From contig JACCLO010000002.1 in NCBI GenBank assembly GCA_029448655.1, positions 1,736,001 to 1,800,000 of the forward strand: a DNA stretch of 64,000 nt, given 5' to 3'. Under the pieces are notes generated by a model. It searched no databases, was not told the DNA's origin, and worked only from the letters and a program-made list of their open reading frames with translations. Below are positions 11,695-24,700 of the stretch, piece by piece (position 1 is the stretch's first letter; the number at the start of each line of letters is the position of its first letter). A program made the translations under genes and the position numbers. The DNA comes from Wolfiporia cocos. Taxonomy: Eukaryota > Basidiomycota > Agaricomycetes > Polyporales > Phaeolaceae.

Positions 11695-13297
11695 TTATAC
11701 CCAATGTACCACGCCCCGATGATTACCACCTATCCAGAAGGGCCGTAATGATGCTGGGAGGTCGAAGCCAACGACAGCACCAGATTCGTCGAATCGCGCA
11801 CCGTTCTCGAGCAAAGCGACAATGAGGCGCGGAATAGCTGCAGCTGTGCCATTCAGTGTATGTGCGAACGGTACGCCGGAGGTTTCAGAGGCATCCGTCT
11901 GCGAAGCTGTCCGGCGATGGCGAATGTGCAGCCGGCGTGCCTGGTAGTCTGTGCAATTCGATGTGGACGAGATCTCTCCCCAGCTTCCCCGCCCGGGCAT
12001 CCATGCTTCCACGTCGTACTTACGATAGGCGCTGGCACCGAGTTCCTCGGTGGGCATGTCGAGGACCCTACAACAAGGTCAGTAAATGAGAAGCACCGTC
12101 TACGCCGAGACTGACCTGAAAGGCAGGTTGAGGCCCTCGAATATCTCGATCTGTAGACGCTTGATTTGCTCCATCATGTCCTCGCTTTGCGCGTCCTCGC
12201 ATACCACGAACAGCTCCAGCTTCGTGAACTGATGGACCCTGTAGAGACCTCTGGCATCTGCGCCACTCGCACCAGCCTCAGCGCGGAACGCCCGACCCAA
12301 GCCAACCACCTTGCGCGGCAACTCCTGCGGGAGGAGGACCTGGTTGGCGAACATGCCAGCGAGCGGGATCTCAGCCGTACCCGCGAGCACAAGCTCCGGG
12401 TGGTGGGGGGCGTCCGGCGCGTTTGGCGCCGCATTTGCGATGTGGTACATCTGGTGCACGGGAGGGTCGGCGTTCTGGTCGCGCGGCTGGAACCCGCACC
12501 GCGTCGCGATGTCCGCGCGCACGACGTCAGGGGTCGTGACGGGCGTGAACCCGTGCTTCATCGCGAGGCTGAGCGCGTAGTTGACGAGCACGAGCTCGAG
12601 GATCGCCGCCTCGTTGACCAGGTAGTACCATGAGGACCCTGTCACTGTAGCTCCTGCCTCGAGATCGAGCAGGTTGAGGGCGCGGCAGATGGCAACGTGA
12701 TCTCGCGCAGGCGAGGCGGGTATTGGCGTGGGACCGTGCGTCGAGAGCACTGCCGCCTCAGATTCCGGGCCGATAGGCACGTCCGGGTGCGTGTCGTTCG
12801 GGATGGCTATGGCCAGCGCGTACAGGCGGTCCTCCACCTCGCCCAAGCGCGTCTCCAGCTCTGCAATCTCTGACTTCAGCGACTTAGCATCGTCCAGCAC
12901 AGCCTGCTTCTCCTGAGGGCTCTTAGCACTCGCGCGCACCCGATCGCCGATGGTGTGGCGGGCATGGCGTTTCGCGTTGAGGACGGTGTTGAGCTCATTG
13001 CGTTCTTCATATAGCCTCCCTATAGACTGGATGGCGCCCACAGGAAGGGCAGCCTTCCGGTTGAACGCATTGTGTGACTTGAAGACGATATTCTCAGAGA
13101 TTCCGCGGTAGTCCAAACGTGGTTTGGGGAGGCCAGAGGGCAGCTGCTGGTCTACCGCGGAAGATAGGGCTCGCGTCCTTATACCTCAATAGCTCATCAG
13201 TGTTTGCAGCATACATCGCGAAGCAGGACTCACGACAGCAGTGTCGCACACAGCTGCGTATTGCGGCGGCTGAGCACGCCCGGCCCAATGGCTGCAT
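11695..13297 (-). CDS. DIA4: Mitochondrial seryl-tRNA synthetase
   Basis: Class II aminoacyl-tRNA synthetase charging tRNA-Ser in mitochondria. Exons: 13297-13234, 13184-12116 and 12067-11695. Exon 1 gives an Arg/Ser/Ala-rich presequence ([20 protein letters not shown]) without acids, fitting mitochondrial import. The N-terminal coiled-coil arm follows ([16 protein letters not shown] to [12 protein letters not shown]). The catalytic core shows [16 protein letters not shown], motif 2 ([11 protein letters not shown] then [14 protein letters not shown]) and motif 3 ([22 protein letters not shown]). The protein ends shortly after LRPFWIGG. The start choice rests on the exon 1 to exon 2 phase: the phase-1 donor joins to GTATAAGG without a stop. 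It is divergent from RFC4, sharing a promoter region of about 155 bp. Confidence 0.93.
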
Positions 13298-13452
13298 CGG
13301 AGTCTTCCGTAAGTCGAGGAGGGACCTTGAAAGGAGAGGTAGAGAGGCATAGCTAAGCGCCCATTGACGCGTCTCGTCACGCGTTACGCGCTCGCAGACG
13401 CGTATTACTCTTCTCGTGCCACCAGCACCGTTTTCTATACGCGACAAACGGA

Positions 13453-14827
13453 ATGGCCTCGTCATCAGCGAAAGGAAAAGCACCGGCAAACGGTAGCAAC
13501 GCAGATACCCCGTACGAGCTGCCATGGTGCGTTCACAACATGACGCAGACATCTCTTCACGCTGACTCTCGCGGCTAGGGTGGAGAAGTATCGGCCACAG
13601 GTATTGGATGACATCGTAGGCAACAGCGAGACTATAGAGCGCCTGAAAATCGTTGCAAAAGATGGGAACTGCCCACATATCATCATCTCAGTCAGGCCGT
13701 ATGCACTCTCGTCAGTGTAACTCGCTGACAGACGTCCAGGGAATGCCCGGTATCGGAAAGACGACGAGTATACATTGTCTAGCGCACCAGCTACTTGGGG
13801 ATGCATACAAGGAGGGTGTGCTCGAGCTAAATGCGTCTGATGAGAGGTGAGCGAGGCGCCACTACAACTATACTAGGTGCTCACGAGCATTGCAAGAGGT
13901 ATTGACGTCGTACGAAACAAGATCAAAGCGTTCGCGCAAAAGAAGGTAACGCTCCCGCCGGGGAGACAAAAAATCGTGATTCTGGACGAGGCAGATAGGT
14001 ACGATGCCCCGACGTGCCGTCGTGTCTCGAAATTTGAGCGTGTTGTAGCATGACACCAGGTGCACAACAAGCGCTCCGTCGGACTATGGAGATCTACGCA
14101 AACACGACTCGCTTTGCACTGGCATGTAACATGTCAAACAAAATCATCGAGCCAATACAGAGTCGTTGCGCTATCCTACGATACGCGAAGCTCCGTGATG
14201 CAGAGATCCTGAAACGGCTGCTCGAGATTTGCGATATGGAACAGGTGAGTAGACTGGTTTTGATACACGTCGTTGACTCCCTGACAATATACTGCAGGTT
14301 AAGTACAATGACGACGGTCTGACAGCACTCATCTTCACCTCAGAAGGCGACATGCGGCAAGCCATCAACAACCTCCAGTCGACACATTCAGGCTTCGGCT
14401 TCGTGTCGGGGGACAACGTCTTCAAAGTGTGCGACCAACCACATCCGATCATCGTCCAGACCATCATGCGGGCATGCATCAAGAGTGATATTGACACCGC
14501 CATGGAGAAGCTCAACGAGCTGTGGGATCAAGGGTATAGTGCAGTTGATATTGTGGTGACAATATTTCGAGTGGTCAAGACGTTTGACGAGTGCGTGCCT
14601 CGGTGGTTCGGTGGATTAATCATTGTTTGATTATGATATCCGTTGGCAGGATACCAGAGTACACGAAGCTGGAGTACATCAAGGTATGTGCCCATGTGGC
14701 TATTCCGTGTTTCAGACACTGATGCTGGGATTTCTAGGAGATCGGATTCACGCATTTGCGGATCTTGGAGGGGGTGGGTACCTTAATACAGCTGGGCGGC
14801 CTGATGGCCCGCCTTTGTAAGATGTGA
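13453..14827 (+). CDS. RFC4: Replication factor C small subunit (Rfc4 / human RFC2 type)
   Basis: AAA+ subunit of the clamp loader that places PCNA on primed DNA. Eight or so exons. The joined protein reads [18 protein letters not shown], Walker [30 protein letters not shown], Walker [26 protein letters not shown], the SRC motif in [26 protein letters not shown], and a C-terminal collar region ending [11 protein letters not shown]. The block [11 protein letters not shown] and the order of motifs fit yeast Rfc4 (human RFC2) better than Rfc2, Rfc3 or Rfc5. Family glycines in Walker A are usually PPGTGKT; here MPGIGKT, as in other fungi. Length near 340 residues is usual. Confidence 0.95.
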
Positions 14828-15283
14828 GAAGTCAGTTGGTATGGACCATCGGGACATGCGTATTGATCGTATTTGACAGTAACATGAAGCCCGAGTTGTT
14901 CAAGGTTTAAGCCGATTTGCATATCCGGTTCCCTGTGATGTATGCTATTACATATTGCGGTGTTCATCTCCTTCTATTGTTCATGATTGCTCTCGCCGGT
15001 ACCCGGTCAGTACGGGCGCGACCCCTACCGCATGTCAAATGTCGTTGGAGTGGTGGTCCTTGATCAGATGCTCGATAGAAGTGCGTGTCATGCAAGCAAT
15101 CATGCAAGAGAACTGCAATAAACCTCTGCTGGATGGTGTAGCTTGTATTGTAGCTGTGCCTCGGTAAGCGCCCGGTACTGCTAAGCGCCGTAGATCAAGT
15201 CAGCGATCGCGGATTTCTGCTGACTCCAGCATTTTGCTTGATCATGCTCGCTCATCCGGTGTGGATGTTGTCCTAGCACTCTC
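14828..15283. other. Intergenic stretch
   Basis: Between RFC4 and CFD1, both on the plus strand. Contains the CFD1 promoter; no recognisable gene or repeat. Confidence 0.4.
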
Positions 15284-16257
15284 ATGGCCACCGCAAGCGA
15301 CACACCCGTGGGACGACGCCTACGGAGCGTCAAGCACATTATCATTGTCTGCTCTGGCAAGGGCGGCGTTGGCAAGTCGTCCGTGTCGACGCAACTCGCG
15401 CTCTCGCTGCGTGCGTCGTCGCCTCATGCGCGGGTGGGCGTGCTCGACGTGGACCTGACGGGGCCGTCGATCCCACGGATGCTGGGGCTGGACGGGCACG
15501 CCGTGCATCAGAGCAGCGACGGGTGGGTTCCCGTGTACGCGGACGGGGGCGAGGCGCGGCTCGGGTGCATGAGCGTGGGCTTCCTGCTCAAGCGGCGGGA
15601 AGACTCGGTCGTCTGGCGCGGGCCGAAGAAGAACGCGATGATCCGTCAGTTCCTTGCCGACGTCCGCTGGGGGGAGCTTGACTACCTTGTAATCGACACC
15701 CCGCCAGGTACGCCCGGACGATCCCCGCGGTGAACTGTGTCCTGACCGCATCCGCAGGAACATCTGACGAGCACCTCTCGCTCGTGGAGCACATGGCTCC
15801 CGTGCACGCGCGGGTCTCGGCCGTGATCGTCACGACGCCCCAGGCCGTCGCGCTGCTCGACGCGATGAAGTGTCTCTCGTTCACCCGCGCGACGGCCATT
15901 CCGGTCCTCGGCCTCATTGAGAACATGAGCGGGTACCTCTGCCCCTGCTGCGGCGAGATCAGCAACGTATTCTCGACCGGTGGAGGGGAGGAGATGGCAC
16001 GCAGGGAGGGGCTCCGCTTCCTGGGAAGTCTGCCCGTGGACACCGAGCTTGTCTCGCTCCTCGATGCAGCGCAGGCCGAGAAGCCAGAGTCTGTTGAGCA
16101 GCTCGGGGACGGGGGAAGCGCGCGGTCCTTCCAGCTGCTAGAGCGGTATCAGAAGACATCTACTGCGCCACTTTTCAAAGCGATCGTCGATAAGCTCCTG
16201 CAGGCTCTTCCGCCTCAAGTGACCTCTATAGAGAACACGGGCATCGAGGCTGCTTGA
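15284..16257 (+). CDS. CFD1: Cytosolic Fe-S cluster assembly scaffold Cfd1 (NUBP2)
   Basis: P-loop NTPase that forms the Cfd1-Nbp35 scaffold for cytosolic and nuclear Fe-S clusters. Two exons, 15284-15707 and 15758-16257. Seen: deviant Walker [19 protein letters not shown] near residue 22, [34 protein letters not shown] (spans the intron), [15 protein letters not shown], and the bridging-cluster motif [20 protein letters not shown]. The N-terminal four-Cys ferredoxin-like extension of Nbp35 is missing, and a mitochondrial presequence (Ind1) is also missing, so Cfd1 is the best call. Length of about 308 residues is normal. A charged C-terminal tail follows SVEQL. Confidence 0.95.
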
Positions 16258-17455
16258 TAAACGTATATCCCCATGTACAGTAAGTGTGGCGTTCGCGAAT
16301 GCCCGCGTGTTCTCAAGGTGTTCCGCAGAATAATGGATGTATCTATAGCGCAGCATCGAGGATGTATTCGTCCACATATCCTTATCCAGGGTCGATGGGC
16401 GAACCTCCTGGCCCCCTCGTTGCCGGCTCGGCAGGCCTCGCGGTGGGTCGAGCGAGGCGACTCGGGCTCAGCACCGGACTGCTCACGCCTGTCTGCACTA
16501 GCTGTCCCGGTTGCTTTCATTATATCACTGATGACGTGGGCGGCTGTTCAATCAGTTACCCCATTATCCATGTGGTTCGCGCTTGCTGTGACCTCGCTGC
16601 GCAAAACTGCCATTGTGCCCTCATTCGGTATGGCTGTATGTCTGGCGCTGTGGTGGCCTGCTGAGTTTCGCAAGTGACCTGGCCACTGCCGCAGCTGGCC
16701 AGACCGGACACATCAATTAGTGTCGCTGCCATGCGACAGTGCTACGATCAGTGGCTTTATCGGTGCGACGCCACTGTATTCGTCGCGAGAGGCAATTGCA
16801 TAAAGCCGCAGCTTGTTCGAGACAGGTGTCCCCGCATTCCCAGGTTGCGCGGACGCATCAGCCGTGCAGTGTTGCTGTTCTCGCGTCCGTGCATCCACGT
16901 CACACGCGGCTGCTACCGCATGGAAGGCGTTCGAGTGCCACGACTCGAGGTGCTGCTCCATTGGGATGTTGCTGCGCGATTCAGCCCTGGATGAGCTGCA
17001 TCGTTGTATGAAGTGTAGATAGAATTCGGAGGACGAGCTGCATCGGAATAAGTAGATATCCGGGAGCAGAAATCTCGCACGATGCGAGTGGTCGACGGGG
17101 CAAGGGCGGAAGCTATCGATGGGATCTGTACCGCCCCGGCGCGAATTCGAACACGTTGTGACCAAATTCGTGCAAGAGCCCGGTGCGCGGCAGGACGAGC
17201 CATGTTGCTGCTCGTTCCCGCCAGCTGGCGCCCCTTGCTTTAAACCTCATCCTTCGCCCGCGCCATGCTCGCTTGAAATTTGCCACTGCTCATTTCTTCG
17301 CTCATCCGGCGCCCCATGAGCGTACTCTGTTAAGATCATTAACGCCAGACTTTTAATTACGACCGCAACGACCCGACGAACATATACCCGCCATCGCAGC
17401 CGCCGTCCATCTACCCGCATTGACAGGCGCCACCCACACAACCAATCCTACCGAG
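16258..17455. other. Long intergenic stretch without a supported gene
   Basis: About 1.2 kb. Several overlapping ORFs of 60-150 codons exist on both strands but none has a recognisable domain or convincing splice pattern. A minus-strand read near 17,160 contains an HEFGH string that looks like a metallopeptidase zinc motif, but it is followed by a stop within 15 codons and has no supporting context. CpG is high here. Confidence 0.4.
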
Positions 17456-19025
17456 ATGACGAGCCTCACTAATACCTCTATTCAAGGTATGTGCGGCGGT
17501 GGCACCTCGCACACTCGCCTTACAAGTCTCGCGGCTACAGCATCCCCTTCTCTCCCTTTAAATGCGCAAGGTAGCACGCCGGACGACGACACTACCGACA
17601 TGAACCGCGCGGCCGTGACCCATCTCCGACGTAAGTCCAGCCATATCTCACGCTGGATCGACGAGCAACACCGGATTTCCACGACCGACCGGAGCCCTCA
17701 GCAGGAGGGCGCCCCGTTCGCTAGCACCCAGGGTGACGCCCAGCATACCTCCCCACAAGCGCGCAGCGCCTCGTTGCGAGACAGCCAGTCCGAACGGTCC
17801 CTGGGCGAGAGCTTCGTGCTTGTCGACGACGTGCCGCGCGCGTCCCACGGCGCGTCCGGTCTCCAGGTGTGTAGTCCCCACGTGACCCTTCTCGGACGCG
17901 TCTGACCGCGTTGCCACTCTTATTGCCTCCTCGCCCCTGTCCCTGTGCCCAGTCGTTGATGGGCAGGGAAGACAGCACCCCGCGCCCGTCTCCGTCGCAC
18001 ACACCCCGGACGGCGTCCCCGCGCCCCAACCATAAGCCGTTCCGCGCCGCGTCGCCGCTGCGCAGCTTCCACCTGAGCTTCGCGGCGCGCCGCCCGCCGA
18101 GCACGCTTGGGGCCACGCGCCCGCGCAGCCCGACGCACCCGCCCGCGCGCCCCCGCCACTCCGCGGACGCCGGCGCGCCGCACAGCCGCGCACCAAGCCT
18201 GTCCTCGCTCTGCGCGCTCGCGCGGGCCGACCGCGTGCAGACGCCAGACCCGGCATGTTCCCGTTCGCGCGCGCAGACGGCATGGAAGCTCAGGCGTCCG
18301 ACGGTGATAGAACAGGCCCCCACCGCCTCCGCAGATGGCCCTGATGCAGCCCCCCCGCGCCCCAGCCTCTCCTCGTCTATGACCCAGTCCTCGTACACGA
18401 GCTACTCGCGTGCGTCCTTCGACGGCCCCGCCCTCCCGCGCAAGCTCAACCTTGGCTCCACGCGTGGACCCTCGCCTGCGCTCTTTGGCCCGACTTCGCC
18501 GTCACTGTGGTCCCTGCCTACGAACGCATCACACATGGACGACGCGCCCGACTCGGAGAAGATCATCGCCAACGACAGGCACCGCGCGAGCACCGTGCGG
18601 ATCCCACTGGCCATCAAGGTGCCCACCGGCAATGGAGGCAACGTCGCTGCTACGTTGGGCAGCCCGCGTCGGGCCAAGAAAAAGCGGAAGCTCGTCATCA
18701 GCGGGATTCCCGCGGGTGATGAGCGCCGGTTCGCAGCGGTCAAGCAGTGGTGTGAGGTTGGTGACCTGTCCATTTGGTGGGATGCACGTCGCTGACATCC
18801 CACCAGTCCTTCGGCGAGATCAACCAGATTGCACGGGTACCCAACGGCGACCTCCACGTCGACTTCCGCAAAGCGGAGGTGGCTGATACGGTATGTGATG
18901 TCCGCTCTCACAGGAGATGACTCAGCTGACGGTCGCGTTGACAGGTATGCCGGCTACAGGCAAGGGTATATATCTCTGGTGTTGGCAGTGTCTGCCTCTC
19001 GTATTTTACGGGCAAAAAGCCGTAA
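17456..19025 (+). CDS. Ser/Arg/Pro-rich protein with C-terminal RRM-like domain
   Basis: Four exons: 17456-17866, 17953-18750, and two short ones ending at 19025. The first two thirds are low complexity, rich in Ser, Pro, Ala and Arg, with many SP/TP sites suggesting phosphorylation. The C-terminal part, KRKLVISGIPAGDERRF, WCESFGEINQI, NGDLHVDFRKAEVADTVCR and ARVYISGVGSV, has RNP2-like and RNP1-like strands of an RNA-recognition motif. The final intron split (DT-VCRL) follows the domain and gives a stop after YFTGKKP. A 54-bp in-frame segment (17486-17539) in exon 1 has good splice ends and may be an optional intron. Specific role unknown; RNA binding is inferred. Confidence 0.75.
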
Positions 19026-19727
19026 GCACCGCAACATCCCAGCACATCAGCAGTGAGTTCATTCATTTCAGACGCCTTGCATATGGCTTATGACGTGCAC
19101 CAGTATACCTGCCACGACGTCGAAACATACTGAGATTTGTGATACCCGCAACGTGCCAGTTTGCCTTCGACATTCATGCCTATGACGACCCCTGTTCATT
19201 ACCAGTGCAAAAATAAACGACCATTGTAGATATGTGTCCTCTTCACGTACATACCCGCCCGCATCGTCTGTTACACACATCATAATCAAGCATCCCTGCT
19301 CCAGTCCCGGAGCCATTCGGACACTTCTACTTCATACCCTGCCTGTGACCCACTTCGCCTTGCCCATACCTGGTGTACACGGCCCAGCTCGGTCTGCGCT
19401 GTAAATATATGCTCTTATGTGCCACCCTACTCAGTGAAGGTGATCCGATGCCGCAGCCAAGCGATCATTAGCTCCCGCCAAGTATTGGTCGTCGTATATG
19501 CGCCGAGCCAGAGATCGATCGAATATACCGATCGAGTCCAATACTAGTGGAGCTGAATCAAATTGGCTCCTCGTCGGAAGCAAAACCCTGAAGGGCAACT
19601 CCGACTGGTCTGAGCCGCAATTATGAGTGGGGACGTTGGCAGAAAGACCAACGGGACATGGGGAGTTGCTCGGGAAAGTGTTGGAGAGCTACATCGAAGT
19701 CGAACAACGCATCTATCTCACTGAAGC
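19026..19727. other. Intergenic stretch
   Basis: About 700 bp between the RRM protein and the lipase, both on plus. No gene or repeat recognised; holds the lipase promoter. Confidence 0.4.
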
Positions 19728-21358
19728 ATGGGTATTGCAGCCGAGCTGACGCCCGCACCTCTAGTGATTGTGGAAGGGTTTCTGGGAGGAGGGGGCAAAG
19801 TCGTATGGGGCAACTTCCAGGAACATTCTAACTACGCTTGTAGGCTCGATGGGAAAGAAGACCGGAAAATCATCTTCGCAAGGTCGGTGAACGGGCGACT
19901 CCCCGCCTTAAGGCCTCATGTCGCGGAACTAAAGAAGACTTCTTTCTTCTAGTGTTGGCCCTGTTAGCTCTCTGCACGACAGAGCGTGCGAGCTATTCTA
20001 CGCGCTCCGTGGCGGAACAGGTAGGCGTTGTTCAATACAACACGCAGGCCATTGATTGAATCGGATCACGGATTAGTTGATTATGGAGAAGAGCACAGCA
20101 AATTGCATGGGCATGACCGGTATGGCCGGACACACACCAGCGGGCTATACCCAGAATGGTCGGAGAGAATCCCGCTCCATTTTCTCGGACACTCCTTGGT
20201 GAGTTCTAGCTGGCACAAGATGCATGCATGCGCGCGCTCTGATCAGCAATTGCGAAATTAGGGCGGGCCAACAATTCTCAAGCTCCAACACCTGATTCGG
20301 ACAGGTTTCTTCGGGAGCGGGCTCGACCCTGGCATGATCTTGTCGGTGAATGCAGGTGTGCAGGGAAGGACACAGCCTACACGTGATGGCTGACTGTTGT
20401 GTTGCCGCAGTCTCCGCGCCTTTCCGTGGCACCCAAGGCGTATATACTCTCGGAGAAGACACCGAGAATGCGCCCTCAGTACGTCCGTGGTCCGTCGGGT
20501 CTGTGCTTGCGGGGTTAGCGCACACACTCTCATATATATCGCCCATCTTACCCGATGCACTGGATATGCATGCCGAGGCGCGGCACTTGTCTTTCCGGGA
20601 ATGCTCACCGCTGAGCTTGCTTAGGCATCTGTGGCGTAGCGAGTGGGCTACAGGGGAGGATGCTGCACCGTACGACGTGACATTCGGTACGGTAGACGCG
20701 AGAGAGAGAGACAAGGATGGTATGGTCCATCCTGCAACGTTTTATCGGAGTTATGTGGCTTGCATGGTAAGGTTACGACACTTACCTCAATATTGCGTGG
20801 TCCTGACCCGCACCAGACGAAACGATCAGACGATGCATCGAACACGCACCTTCCCTCGCTGCATTATCTTGCCATACTACCGCCGCTATATTTGATCTCC
20901 AGAGCAATGGGGTCTTTCGATTACTCCGTTATCGAACCACGTCCTTCCTTTTCGCCATCGCGCACAAAATCAAATCAAGTACATTCCAATAGTGCGATAG
21001 ACCAAGAAGCATATTGGGCTAACGATGGAGTAGTACCTGTATTCTCGCAATGTCATCCCTATGATTGCGGGTAAAGTCATTCTTATCTGATCAATGGCAA
21101 ACGCATAACATTAATGTGCTTAGGGTTGTTGAGTGCAAGCATATGACGCTTTCTTTGGAGGACGCCGACGGCGAAGACGACAAACTCGAGACAGGCGAGC
21201 AGCCAGTCGAAGGGGTGTGGTATGTGAAGCACATCGAGGCAGCCACTCACATATCCATTGTACCATTCTGGCTCGGAACCGCAAGACAAAGGATATTCTG
21301 GAGAGACCTAGGGGACTGGTTATGGTCCATTGATAGAAAGTGCCACAAAGTGAACTGA
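19728..21358 (+). CDS. Family I.5-like alpha/beta-hydrolase lipase
   Basis: Alpha/beta-hydrolase similar to the thermoalkalophilic bacterial lipases (family I.5). Start MGIAAELTPAPLVIVEGFLGGGG supplies the oxyanion-hole loop. After introns come VGPVSSLHDRACELFYALRG and VDYGEEHSKLHGHDRYGRTH, both very typical of that family, then the nucleophile elbow GHSLGGPTILKLQ split by an intron between SL and GG. The catalytic Asp is likely in YWANDGVVPVFSQ and the His in AATHISIVPFWLG. Six introns or so are needed. No signal peptide is evident, so the protein is probably intracellular unless an upstream exon exists. Ester substrate unknown. Confidence 0.88.
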
Positions 21359-21714
21359 TTGCACCGGCGTACCTTGATTTAACTACAAAAAAATTCACCA
21401 ATATCCCATAGCAGATTACAACGACAATTTGGCGACACATACCTACTAATGCAATTACGAGAAGGAATTATGAATGAACTGTGAAATGCAGAGCGTAATG
21501 TCACTGTATAGCGAGCGCGGAGTGCGATGATCTAGGGTACGGCCAGGTCACCAGCCTACCGGAAAAGTACGAATACCAGATTCAAGTCGAGGCAGCGAAG
21601 CTTAGAATCGAGAAAAGGGAGCACACCGTGAAGTTCACTGCACCGAACGTTCGGCGTCACCCATGTTCATGAGTGTTGCGCATACGAGAGTCGCTTTATA
21701 GCAGTGCACTTAGA
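21359..21714. other. Convergent intergenic stretch
   Basis: 3' ends of the lipase (+) and the large RRM protein (-) face each other. No gene supported. Confidence 0.4.
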
Positions 21715-24700
21715 CTAGGCCACCGCGCCTTCTTCACGATATCTTTCCATCTTGTTGAGCAATCTCATAATCCGATTAGGAGAGCCACGCGAGCTGTCAA
21801 AGTGGTTCGCCTGTGCGCCGTGGGTATAGTCCTGTCTCTGTCCAGGGAAGCGCCTTGGAGGGTGGCTGTGACGATGGTGCTGCACGGTCAGGGAAGTGCG
21901 CGGTGAAGATCCACGAAAAGACGGCGCGCCACCAACGGAGCCACTATTGCCAGGTGGCAGGAGATACGGTGCGGACGGTTGCGGCACGGGGGCTTGCTGT
22001 GGCGCGGGTAATGCAAGAGGTGCGGGACTCGGGACCCAACCGCGCTGGTGAGCTGCGTGCGATTGATGAGGCGGCGGGGGCGCGATAGGCTGCATCGGCA
22101 CAGGATATGGGTAAATAGGGAATTGCTGATAATGTGGCCAAAATGCCGCTGGCGGTGTTGTAACAGGCACATTCGGAGGCGGTATCTGCGCGTGCTCAGC
22201 ATTAGACATGTACTGGTGAAGCGCCTCGGGCTGGTAGACCGGAATCAGCATCCCATGCTCTCCTTGGATGAAGCCAGTCGCCCTCAGTGGTGGCTGGACT
22301 CCTCCTCGGGCAACTTGAGAATGCTGTTGCTCATGATCAGGCGCGGGCATCACCGCAGGATATCCGACATATGGCATCACAGACTGGTGGCGTAAGTCAG
22401 CAAAATGAATGCGTGACATACGTCATTACGCACCTTCGATGGATTGTTGAGACCATTCCATGAAGTCGGTGTCCCCCCCTGCGCGGTAGAGGTACCCGAG
22501 CCCGGAATCATCTGTTGCGGTCCTCGGGTAACGACTCGAGGAGGATAACCCGGGGCATAATGAGGCAAGTACGGCAAGGAGTATGGGTAATGGGGAGGGT
22601 AAGCGTGCATCCATGGCTGCGGCGCGAAATAGCCGACGTTTTGCATCGCGTACGGCTGAACAGCTCCTGCGACTGAAACTGAGGGCCCAACAGAACTTAC
22701 GGATGGTGGCGGTGTCATTGAGGTCGAAGTGCCCGTCGACTGGTCATATGGGGCCTCCGGAGTACGGGACAGCGATACCTTCGTGGTACTTGACGAGAGG
22801 GACGAGAGATTAGACTCAGGGGCATCCGTAAAAGAGTCAGTCTTCGCAGCCATGTCGTTTCCTTTTGTCAACGAAAATGAACTAAACCGAGCAGGCAATA
22901 GGGTGTGATCGTTCCCTGCTGCCGTCCGCACATATAGGGCCCGCCCGGATAGCATCGATTGAGACTTCGTCTCTGGATCAAGAGGACCAGTGGCATCGCC
23001 ACGAGATCCGAAATCCGGGCCCTCTACGAAAGCATTGCGCGTGTGAGGTAAGCTAGAGGAGGGGAGTCTGCTTCTTCCGCGGCCCGGTCGCCACGGAGTG
23101 CGCTGATGGTTGTTCTCCCGAAGTTGAACGCGAATGTGTCGATTGTGGTAAACTTGATTATGCTAATTGAAATCAGAAGCGAATATGTGGTTAATGCGGT
23201 CCCCTTACCTCCTCGCTGACGGCTCGAGCAGCAGCGGCTATATCGCTATACCGAATGAATGCGAACGCAGACTTTTTATTCACTGACATCACCAACATTA
23301 GATCAGGGACTGCAGGTAGGACAGCCGACTTACTTGGACGGACAAATTGGATACTCTCAATTTGCCCGTATCGCTCGAAGATAGCACGTAGCTGTCCTTC
23401 GTCCCAGGTATCTGAAGTATACATGTCTAGTCCTCCCACAAAAATTGTGTTTGGATCGAATTCTTTCTCTACATTCACATACCAACTAGGCTCGTATTTG
23501 CCTCCGCTACCATGCACATACTTCGGCGCGCTATAGTGAGTCGAAGTCTGGAGGTCCGGCTCCTCGCCAATGCGGCTTTCAGCACTGGTAGGCGTGTCAG
23601 GATAGTTCCGCACAGTCTTGGGGCTGAGAGGGGTAATTGGCGAAACCACAAAGTCGGGGGTAGGTGGAATCGAGTTGGTCCTGCCGGTTTGCGCGAATTG
23701 TGACATGAGGGGCGAAGCTGGTAGTGAACGGGACTGTGAGGCATCGCCCTCAAGCTGAGAGTGCGAGCTAGCGTCAAGACGAGCTTTGGTGGGTGATATC
23801 CCAATCTGGGACTTCGTGGTAGTTTGATCTCCGAGAACAACGCCCGCACTATCTTCTCGTATTTCGCGGTCCCCCCATGAGCGATTACCATCCTCGGATA
23901 AGGTCCCAACGTAGCCCTCCGCTCTGATAAGATGAAGTGGCGGGGAGTCGCCGAGCGACCACTTCGGGCTTCGGAAGTGACTTTTCACGACGCGAGAACC
24001 AGGCGAACGAGAATGAAAAGGCGATGACGGGCCCCCGATGAACGGCGTGCTATGCGAGAAATTCCATGCCTGATGAGATGGTTCGAAATCGTCGTACATA
24101 GCAGTAGAAGTCGTCCTTCGTTCAGTTGGTACTGTAAACTCTCGACTACGCTGCATAAGCGCTTGAATTCCTGATTTTTCTGCCTCGTCTCCATTTGAGC
24201 TCACAGACGGATGTGACTGCAGACGAGTGCGGGAGTATGGAGCAAAATGCCCAAACGCTGGCGATACGGGGCTTTGATGATGGGAACTATAGCCCCCCGC
24301 CAGAGGGTTGTTAGCATGATGAGCCCAACTGACACTCAAGAAGGGGACACGACGCAAGGTCTGAGACTTCATGTTAGAGTCAAAGGAGCAGCCACAAATT
24401 GAACTTTCCTTACCATCAGAGCATTGACACAATCGTCGCGACGGGCCCACTTGACCTCCCAAACGCCCCAATCCATATTGACAGAGCGCGGGGCATCGTG
24501 TGGAGGAGGACGCGATGCATCTCCACCCGGGGTTTCTCCGGTAACATTCAACTCTAGATACAATGCATATGAATTTGCTAACACTGCTACCTAGCAAAGG
24601 AGGAGTACCGTCGTTGTCCGGACTGTATTCGGCGAAGCGTTCAACGGTCCCGAATGCAGATGCGAACGTTTGCATAGTCTGATTAAATCTCGTTTAAATG

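Noticed and set aside
11853..13678. Long ORFs antisense or out of frame to SerRS
   Set aside because: Shadows of a GC-rich coding region; the SerRS frame has all three class II motifs.
15284..16257. Nbp35 or Ind1 as the name for the P-loop scaffold
   Set aside because: No N-terminal four-Cys motif and no mitochondrial presequence.
17100..17165. HEFGH string on the minus strand, looking like an HExxH metallopeptidase site
   Set aside because: A stop follows within about 15 codons, no downstream zinc ligand or fold is readable, and no splice pattern rescues it.
16270..17165. ORFs of 100-150 codons on both strands after CFD1
   Set aside because: Overlapping in several frames, no motifs, composition explained by high GC.
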